A DNA stretch of 29,706 nt from CAYMND01 sp964465065 (GTDB lineage Bacteria; Acidobacteriota; Aminicenantia; UBA2199). The stretch lies in assembly GCA_964465065.1 (NCBI GenBank), contig CAYXHZ010000038.1, forward strand, positions 1 to 29,706, written 5' to 3'. The notes below the pieces were generated by a model. The model ran no database searches, was not told the DNA's origin, and saw only the letters and a program-made list of their open reading frames with translations. A program made the translations under genes and the position numbers. Below, piece by piece: positions 24,075 through 29,706 of the stretch (within the stretch, counting starts at the first letter, position 1; the number at the start of each line of letters is the position of its first letter).

Positions 24075-25024
24075 TGTTTGTCGGCGATCGAATTGTCTAT
24101 CATGTTTTGTCCGTGCGGCTGAAATTGGCTGTGCCGCTGCAATTTTTCCAGTTCCCGGGTTTTGTCCTGCACAGTGTTCTGGGACGTAAGCTGCACCAGT
24201 TCTCTTGCGCTCTCAAACGGCGGGACTGCGGGGACTGCCTGCTGCTGCGTCACTGTGCCTACGCTTATCTCTTCGTCAGCCCGAATCCCGATGGCAGCTC
24301 CATCCTGCCCGGGCGAGACCGCCTCCCTCACCCATGGCTCATCCGTGTACATCAGAATGACTGGGAGCGATCACCGGTAACGGACTTGCCCTTGACCCTG
24401 GTCCTGATGGGCGAGGCGGTCCGTTCAGCACCCATCCTGCTGTTGGCTCTGCGTGAAGCCGGTCGGGATGGTCTGCTGAACCCACGTATTCCCTTTGAGG
24501 TCCAGGACGTGACCCTCAACGGGCATGCTTTCGCCGGCGAATCCGATGGATTGGGAAGGATCGAAGCGGACGGGGTCTGCTGGACATTGACTGACAAACC
24601 CCTTTATCCCCCCATCGACGGTCTCCACCTGGTCACGCCGTTGCGTATCAAGGTCGGAGGGCAGTATCGGGACCGGTTGGCCCTGCAGGACATTCTCGAT
24701 GCCGCTTCCTCCCGTTTGTCCGTCCTGTGCCGTTGTTACGGGCAACAGGCCGACCAGGGGACGGAGTGGTCGGCCAAGTCAGGTGAAACCAAGACGGACT
24801 GTACCAATCTGCATTGGCTCGATTACGGTCGCTGGTCTGCCCGCCAGAAGAGCGCAATGAAATTCGGCGGTGTGGTGGGAGAATTGCGCTTTCCAGCCGT
24901 GGAAGACCCGTTGATCCTGGCACTGCTGGAAGGGGCTCTGGCACTCGGGCTGGGCAAGAACACCTCTTTCGGGTTGGGTCATGTCACGCGGCTCGTTACG
25001 GAGAGTTCAGAGAGACTGTCATGA
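24074..25024 (+). CDS. cas6: CRISPR pre-crRNA processing endoribonuclease, Cas6 family
   Basis: 316 aa. The RAMP/Cas6 signs are a Cys-rich segment (CGDCLLLRHCAYAYLFVSP) followed by HPWLIR, and a Gly-rich loop near the C-terminus (GLGKNTSFGLGHV), as in the PF10040 branch of Cas6. It would cut pre-crRNA in the repeats and supply guides for the Cmr complex. Its catalytic His is not invariant in this branch and I cannot point to it with certainty. The ATG at 24074 follows AAGGAG (24063-24068); a GTG 3 nt earlier is less likely. It is the first cas gene after the sigma-54 promoter and overlaps the next ORF at ATGA. It could also be called a generic RAMP, but the terminal motif favours Cas6. Confidence 0.78.
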   Translation: MFVGDRIVYHVLSVRLKLAVPLQFFQFPGFVLHSVLGRKLHQFSCALKRRDCGDCLLLRHCAYAYLFVSPNPDGSSILPGRDRLPHPWLIRVHQNDWERSPVTDLPLTLVLMGEAVRSAPILLLALREAGRDGLLNPRIPFEVQDVTLNGHAFAGESDGLGRIEADGVCWTLTDKPLYPPIDGLHLVTPLRIKVGGQYRDRLALQDILDAASSRLSVLCRCYGQQADQGTEWSAKSGETKTDCTNLHWLDYGRWSARQKSAMKFGGVVGELRFPAVEDPLILALLEGALALGLGKNTSFGLGHVTRLVTESSERLS

Positions 25025-25182
25025 ACGAAACACAGGAATTCAGCCCAGAATTGTGGCGCAGCCTGTTGAGCCAAGCCTGCGAGGAAAGCAGGCTTATCGG
25101 CTTGGCAGGCTCGAAGAGGCTGTCGACTGCGATGACAAGGCTAGGGCGAAAAGATCAAAAGACGAGAAGTGAAGAGTCATGA
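25021..25182 (+). CDS. Small ORF (53 aa) between cas6 and cmr1
   Basis: It starts at an ATG that overlaps the cas6 stop (ATGA) and encodes 53 aa: NETQEFSPELWRSLLSQACE, then ESRLIGLAGSKRLSTAMTRLG, then a Lys/Arg-rich tail. No known domain is recognised. The first half is helical and acidic, the end basic. It has only a weak ribosome site (AGAGA), so translation would depend on cas6. A strong hairpin (25073-25095) lies inside it. It may be a small accessory protein, a remnant of a larger cas gene, or non-coding. Confidence 0.4.
   Translation: MNETQEFSPELWRSLLSQACEESRLIGLAGSKRLSTAMTRLGRKDQKTRSEES
25073..25095 (+). repeat. Hairpin with perfect 8-bp stem between cas6 and cmr1
   Basis: AAGCCTGC (25073-25080) pairs with GCAGGCTT (25088-25095) around a 7-nt loop. 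A competing pairing, CCAAGCC (25071-25077) with GGCTTGG (25099-25105), would give an alternative structure. There is no U-tract, so it is not an intrinsic terminator. It may affect mRNA processing or stability between cas6 and cmr1. Confidence 0.5.
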
Positions 25183-25198
25183 AGGAAGGAGTAGCGAA

Positions 25199-26086
25199 AT
25201 GAACATCAATCTGACACGGTTCAGGGATCGGGTGACCCACACCTTTGAACTGGAGGTGGTGACACCCCTGTTTCTCGGAGGCGCCGAACGCCCGGGCACC
25301 GAGCTGCGCACGGCTTCGATCAAAGGCATGCTGCGGTTCTGGTGGCGGGCGGTTTGGGGGGCCGAATGTGTATCGGCACAGGCGTTGGCAGACAAGGAAG
25401 CCATTGTATGGGGAAATACGGAAAGACAAGCACCTATCACACTCCAAATTGTTGAAAAAAGAATTATTTCTAAAAAAGGCCCAGTTGGGAACGGCATTAA
25501 TGATCCCTTGAGTTATTTTGCTTACGGACAAAGTGGAAAGGACGAACAAAGAAACAAGTTTGTAAGAGATTATATGGAAGGTGGATCATCATTTTCTCTG
25601 AAATTCATTCTATCCGAGGTTGCTCTGGCCGATCAGATTCTGGGGAGTGCTGCCGTTTGGATTCGCCATGGTGGCTTGGGCTTGAGGTCACGTAATGGAT
25701 TTGGTTCTCTGCATTGCCCAGAAATCAATCAATTCTATCCAGAACAAAAGATAGCCGAGTTAAGAAAAAGTGGAAAAATGGCAAAAAACCTGGTTTTCTC
25801 CAGGACGACTTCGGAGTACGAGCATAAAAAGAATTTTCCTTCTGCTCAGGATGCGATGCGGAATATGGCCGAAGCGTACAAGTCGACAAAGGGACAGATC
25901 AAACAGGAAAAAGGTGTGAATCTGTTCCCCGGCTCCCGATACAGCAAGCCCCTTCACTTCCACGTGGATAGGATCGCGGATAACACATACGTTTGGCGAT
26001 GCTTGCTGCTCGAGCCTGATGATCAAAAAGTGGCCGCAGATTGGAAAAGATTCTTCGATATGATGACGAAAAAGGTGACCCCATGA
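25199..26086 (+). CDS. cmr1: Type III-B CRISPR RAMP protein Cmr1
   Basis: 295 aa. The hallmark N-terminal motif is present: LEVVTPLFLGGAE, then RTASIKGMLRFWWRA. The later RAMP glycine-rich motif reads GGLGLRSRNGFGS. In the Cmr effector complex, Cmr1 sits at the 3' end of the crRNA and contributes to target RNA binding. The start at 25199 has AAGGAG (25186-25191) at 7-nt spacing. The end overlaps the cmr2 start (ATGA). The middle of the gene (about 25,390-25,900) is visibly richer in A and T than the start of the same gene and than the cas6 and cmr2 genes, suggesting a recombinant origin. Confidence 0.9.
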   Translation: MNINLTRFRDRVTHTFELEVVTPLFLGGAERPGTELRTASIKGMLRFWWRAVWGAECVSAQALADKEAIVWGNTERQAPITLQIVEKRIISKKGPVGNGINDPLSYFAYGQSGKDEQRNKFVRDYMEGGSSFSLKFILSEVALADQILGSAAVWIRHGGLGLRSRNGFGSLHCPEINQFYPEQKIAELRKSGKMAKNLVFSRTTSEYEHKKNFPSAQDAMRNMAEAYKSTKGQIKQEKGVNLFPGSRYSKPLHFHVDRIADNTYVWRCLLLEPDDQKVAADWKRFFDMMTKKVTP

Positions 26087-28908
26087 GCTCCTGGAAAAAC
26101 AAAGAATATTGGGACGACAAGTTCTGCGCCTATCTCCACGACCCCATCGACAAGGCCATGTCCATTCCGGGACACGAGCGGAGGGCGGCAGAAATTCTGA
26201 ATATCTTCGGACTCGAACCCCGACTCAAGGAATACTGGGACATGGCCGATCGCTTGGCCAGCGGCTTCGAACGGGGAGTTTTGCCGGGGTATGTCGAGAA
26301 TAATCCTCGAAAAAACGGGGCGATCAATTTCTTGGAAAACCCTCAGATCACCCATCCCACCGGCAACGATGCGGCACTCGCATTCAATCTGGACGGGATC
26401 ACCCATGAACGGGTTTATTCCGAACTCAAGTCCTTTTTGGAAGAAAAGATCGGCATGTTCGGAGGCCAAAAAGGCCTATCCAGCCTCAACACCGGCGATG
26501 CCGACACCTTTTCCCGCACCCGCTTCTTCTACCTCCACCTGGTGCTGCGCTTCATGCTGGCCGAGGGGAATGTCGGGGGGCTGGGGGCCCTCTGGCACCG
26601 GCTGCCCGCCGACACCCGCATTCCCAACCACTCCATCTGGCACCACAACGCCCTGACCTCGGCCCTCTACTCCTCCCGGGAACTGGCCGGCCATTGGGAT
26701 CAAGTGGGCCTGGCGGTCTTCTCCCTGACTCCGGTCCAGGGCTTCATCGCCAAGGCCCGCAAGCTGCGGGACTACTGGCTGGGCTCGGTCATCCTCTCCT
26801 GGCTGGCCTTCGAAGGCATCTGCGAAATTATGGAGACCCTGGGCCCCGATCATATCCTCTATCCCTCGCTCCTTGACCAGCCCCTGGTGACGCAGTACCT
26901 CAAAGATAAGTGGATCGGGCGCCAGAGACACGATTTGCTCCCTGAGTCCTGGAAGCCAGAAAACACCACGGCAACCGGCCTGGCCACCTTTCCCAACAAG
27001 TTCCTGGCCCTGGTGCCCATCAACCTTCTCGGCGAGATCGCCGCAGCGGTGGAAACACGCATCCGCGAGAAATGGGCGGAGATCGGCCAGGGAGTCCTTA
27101 AGACATTGCTGTATGAAGCCAAAGATCTGGAGCCCGATGCGGCTCATCTCGAGCGGCTCTTCGATCGTCAGATGAACGGCCTGTGGCAGGTGCAGTGGGC
27201 AGCGGCCCGGCTGTGCTCCGTCAAGGACCAGGCTGAACTGGGAAAATTGCTGGATCCCCAGGCCCTGGCCGGGGTGAACGGGGTGATCGAGGAATTCAAC
27301 AAGATTCTGGAGCATTTGAAATGGGATACTTCACATTACGGCCTGCACTATCCCCTGAGCCATCAGCTGGCCCAGAGCGCCCTGGCGGCCCAGAAGCTGC
27401 AGCGCCAGAGCCGGCGGGCCGACGAGCCGGGAGAGAAGTGCTCCCTCTGCGGCGAGTTCGAGGCCCTCTCGCTCCGCGATTACGAAGTCGAACGGGCTGG
27501 GGCCAAGGCCTACGGCGAGTCTCTCGATGAACTGGCCAGGACCTACCGTGAAGAATGGAAAGAAGACGCCGATGAGTCCGACGATGAACAACCCGATCTG
27601 AAGAAGCGTGGTGAAAAACTATGCGCCATCTGCCTGACCAAGCGCTGGCTCAAGCGCAAAGGTGTGTTGCCCGAGGGGCACATCCTGCAGCACATCGTCG
27701 GGCGGGCGGACTCCTTCCCTTCCACCGCCGAGATGGCCCTGGGGGCCTTGTTCAAACGGGAAGAGGAAAAGGGACGACGATTCGATGAAAAAGAAAAGAA
27801 AGCCTTGGCGCAAGCACTCTTTGAAACGAGTAAACTAAAAGAGGGAAACATCATGATCAGCGAGAGCGACAAGTACTACGCCCTGCTGGTCATGGACGGC
27901 GATCGCATGGGCCGGCTGGTCAACGGCGAGACCATATCGGCCACATGGAAGAGTGCCCTGCATCCCGAGTTGAGGGACCGACTTCTAAACAAGGCCCTGC
28001 TGTTTGATCCGCTCTTTCGAGAACCTTGGCAAGCCCTGATCCATGAAGAGGGTGAGAATAAAGCGGTCAAGCTCTCGGTCACCCCGGCCATTCATGCTGC
28101 CATCTCCGAGGCCCTGGGAGACTTCGCCCTCTACCAGGCGGCGCCCATCGTCGACAAGGCAGAGGGACGCTTGATCTACGCCGGCGGCGACGACGTGGTG
28201 GCCATCCTGCCGCTCCATTCTTCCCTAAAGGCCGCCCGGGACATTGCCAGGGCCTACACGATCTCCTATGCAATGAAGGAGGATGATAGCTGCGCCGAGG
28301 CCCTGGATAACCAGATAGTGGGTAAATGGAACCCCCGGCCGGGCAAGCTGTGCCTGGGACTCGGGAACGGCCCTGATATCTCCATCTCCGCCGCCATTTT
28401 GGTCTGTCATTATAAAGAGCCCCTGGGGGCCATGATCGAACGGGGGCACGAGCTCTTGAACGAGTTGGCCAAGAAGAAAGGGGGGCGCAAGGCTTTGGCC
28501 CTGGAGATCCGCCGCCGCAGCGGGGGGCCCCGGCATATGGTGGCCAAGTGGGATGATGCCCGCTGGGCAGCCTTCGACCGGGTGCTCTCGGCCATGAAGA
28601 AGGGCAGCGGCAGCGACCTCTCGCGCAGCTTCCTCTACAGTCTGAAGCAGTTTGAAGATGGATTCCAAGCCATCCTGGGCGGACATGGAGAACGGGAACA
28701 GGAACTGACCGCCCTGATGGCCCATCTGCTCAAGAAAACCCCCTTCAAGGGTGAAAAAAATATCGCTGACGATCTGATCCGTTTGCTGTTCAAGCACGAT
28801 AAAGACAAGCAGAGCTGGACCTGGGCGGAAGGGGAGGCGGAGCACCGTTTCGACGCCCCCCTGATGGCCGCCTTTCTGGCCGACACCGTGCTGGGAGGAG
28901 AACAATGA
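26083..28908 (+). CDS. cmr2: Type III-B Cas10 (Cmr2), HD nuclease and cyclase
   Basis: The large subunit, 941 aa. N-terminal HD signature: AYLHDPIDKAM with H19-D20, followed by H31 and ADRLASG (about 55-61). Two CxxC knuckles (C453/C456 and C514/C517) form the zinc site. The palm/GGDEF-like part holds YYALLVMDGDRMGRLV and the catalytic GGDD at 701-704 (YAGGDDVVAIL). On target RNA binding this subunit cuts single-stranded DNA via HD and makes cyclic oligoadenylates via GGDD; both motifs look intact. It starts at ATG 26083 overlapping cmr1 and ends overlapping cmr3. The cyclic product is the likely ligand of the divergent CARF-like activator (inference). Confidence 0.95.
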   Translation: MSSWKNKEYWDDKFCAYLHDPIDKAMSIPGHERRAAEILNIFGLEPRLKEYWDMADRLASGFERGVLPGYVENNPRKNGAINFLENPQITHPTGNDAALAFNLDGITHERVYSELKSFLEEKIGMFGGQKGLSSLNTGDADTFSRTRFFYLHLVLRFMLAEGNVGGLGALWHRLPADTRIPNHSIWHHNALTSALYSSRELAGHWDQVGLAVFSLTPVQGFIAKARKLRDYWLGSVILSWLAFEGICEIMETLGPDHILYPSLLDQPLVTQYLKDKWIGRQRHDLLPESWKPENTTATGLATFPNKFLALVPINLLGEIAAAVETRIREKWAEIGQGVLKTLLYEAKDLEPDAAHLERLFDRQMNGLWQVQWAAARLCSVKDQAELGKLLDPQALAGVNGVIEEFNKILEHLKWDTSHYGLHYPLSHQLAQSALAAQKLQRQSRRADEPGEKCSLCGEFEALSLRDYEVERAGAKAYGESLDELARTYREEWKEDADESDDEQPDLKKRGEKLCAICLTKRWLKRKGVLPEGHILQHIVGRADSFPSTAEMALGALFKREEEKGRRFDEKEKKALAQALFETSKLKEGNIMISESDKYYALLVMDGDRMGRLVNGETISATWKSALHPELRDRLLNKALLFDPLFREPWQALIHEEGENKAVKLSVTPAIHAAISEALGDFALYQAAPIVDKAEGRLIYAGGDDVVAILPLHSSLKAARDIARAYTISYAMKEDDSCAEALDNQIVGKWNPRPGKLCLGLGNGPDISISAAILVCHYKEPLGAMIERGHELLNELAKKKGGRKALALEIRRRSGGPRHMVAKWDDARWAAFDRVLSAMKKGSGSDLSRSFLYSLKQFEDGFQAILGGHGEREQELTALMAHLLKKTPFKGEKNIADDLIRLLFKHDKDKQSWTWAEGEAEHRFDAPLMAAFLADTVLGGEQ

Positions 28909-29706
28909 CACACTGGTTTAGTTATCGTCCCCTGGACACCATCACCCTCAAGGCTGCCGGCCGCTGGGGCGAGCGGGGGACCGCCGACTTCTTCCCCCTG
29001 CCGGCCCAGACCGTCTGCGGGGCCCTGCGCACGGCGGTATTGCGGGAACACGGCGTGGACCTGACCCGCGGGGCATCCTGGCCTGCTGAGGTCGTCGCTG
29101 CCATCGGCCAGCCCGGCAGTGAGGCTCCCTTCACCCTGACCGGCCCGATTTTACGGAAGGCCGGTCGATTGCTGGTTCCGGCGCCCCATCATTGGTATGT
29201 CCAAGTGGACGAGAGTGAGGGGAAAGTGAAGAAAAAGCGCTTGCTCAAGGCCTTCGAACTGAACTCGCCTCTGATCTTTTACTCGAGCGCCAAACCTCTG
29301 CGCTGGGTATCACGACTCAAGGCCGAAGCCCTGGCCGGGAAATGGATTTCCTTCGAAAGCCTGAAATTGAAAGACGGGGACGAGGTGACGGCCTGGGGCC
29401 GGGCTGATCTGGCCGATGACGACGAACTGCGTGTGGGGCTGGAGCTGGACCTGGTCAAGCGCAGTACCAAAAACGGAAAACTCTACAGTCTGCGTCACCT
29501 GCGCCTGCGGCCCGATGTCGAACTGGTCTGGGCCATAGACCGCGACCTGCCCCTGCCGCCCAGTGGACTCCTGCAGCTCGGCGGGGAGCGGCGCTATGGC
29601 CGCTACGAGCGCATCGCTTCGCCCCTGGGAGCTGACGATGGCCCCCTGCATCTGGCCCTGTCCATGGTCCGGGTGATTCCCGAAACGAAGGCTGCTCTGG
29701 TGGCGG
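28905..29706 (+). CDS. cmr3: Type III-B CRISPR RAMP protein Cmr3 (cut by the window end)
   Basis: 267 codons are open to the last base, so the gene continues beyond the window. The N-terminus shows WFSYRPLDTITLK and FFPLPAQTVCGALRTAVL, typical of Cmr3, which caps the crRNA 5' tag next to Cas10. The GGERRYGRYE motif (residues about 226-235) is the family's lGGErR box. It overlaps the cmr2 stop at ATGA, so it is coupled. The rest of the operon (cmr4, cmr5, cmr6 and possibly effector genes and an array) presumably lies downstream, but cannot be seen. Confidence 0.9.
   Translation, partial: MTHWFSYRPLDTITLKAAGRWGERGTADFFPLPAQTVCGALRTAVLREHGVDLTRGASWPAEVVAAIGQPGSEAPFTLTGPILRKAGRLLVPAPHHWYVQVDESEGKVKKKRLLKAFELNSPLIFYSSAKPLRWVSRLKAEALAGKWISFESLKLKDGDEVTAWGRADLADDDELRVGLELDLVKRSTKNGKLYSLRHLRLRPDVELVWAIDRDLPLPPSGLLQLGGERRYGRYERIASPLGADDGPLHLALSMVRVIPETKAALVA

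Noticed and set aside
24000..29706. CRISPR array
   Set aside because: I looked for regularly spaced direct repeats around the cas genes and found none; an array, if present, lies outside this window.

Overview
The window looks like a chromosomal segment from a Gram-negative, deltaproteobacterial-type organism (Desulfobacterota or Desulfuromonadia-like; this is inference). The grounds are outer-membrane barrels, sigma-54 response regulators, type II/IV pseudopilins, an RNase Y gene next to zapA, an MglA-type GTPase with a roadblock partner, and strong Shine-Dalgarno sites. No 16S or other species-level marker is present. Most of the window is GC-rich housekeeping DNA. The right end is a type III-B CRISPR-Cas (Cmr) operon, and no CRISPR array is visible.

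Layout: 1-413 holds a promoter and a small zinc-ribbon protein. 414-5627 (minus strand) is a porin / sensor kinase / sigma-54 response regulator operon, in which one in-frame TAA splits the kinase between its phospho-acceptor and ATPase domains. 5700-10037 (plus) is tRNA-Ser, the small SRP RNA, dnaX-ybaB-recR, a roadblock protein plus MglA-type GTPase, and an HU protein. 10058-13136 is tRNA-Val, thrS (lacking most of its TGS domain), infC, rpmI and rplT. 13137-16178 is a potentially structured spacer, then a zapB-like gene, zapA, rny and a YmdB-type phosphodiesterase. 16267-18426 is a large DUF5916-type outer-membrane protein. 18440-21327 (minus) holds two paralogous pseudopilins, one carrying a long extension with lectin-like folds. 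21386-22102 (minus) is an unrecognised gene.

The most interesting part is 22209-29706. A sigma-54 activator whose N-terminal domain resembles CARF/RtcR is transcribed divergently from cas6, a 53-codon ORF, cmr1, cmr2 (cas10) and cmr3 (cut by the window end). The divergent spacer has a well-matched sigma-54 -24/-12 promoter facing the cas genes. About 115 bp upstream of its expected start lies a 44-bp dyad that also covers a sigma-70-like promoter for the activator. Cas10 keeps its GGDD cyclase motif. The layout suggests a loop (inference): Cas10 makes cyclic oligoadenylate on target recognition, the activator senses it through its CARF-like domain, and sigma-54 RNA polymerase then boosts the Cmr operon. 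Classic CARF outputs are nucleases; here the visible output would be transcription of the CRISPR operon itself.
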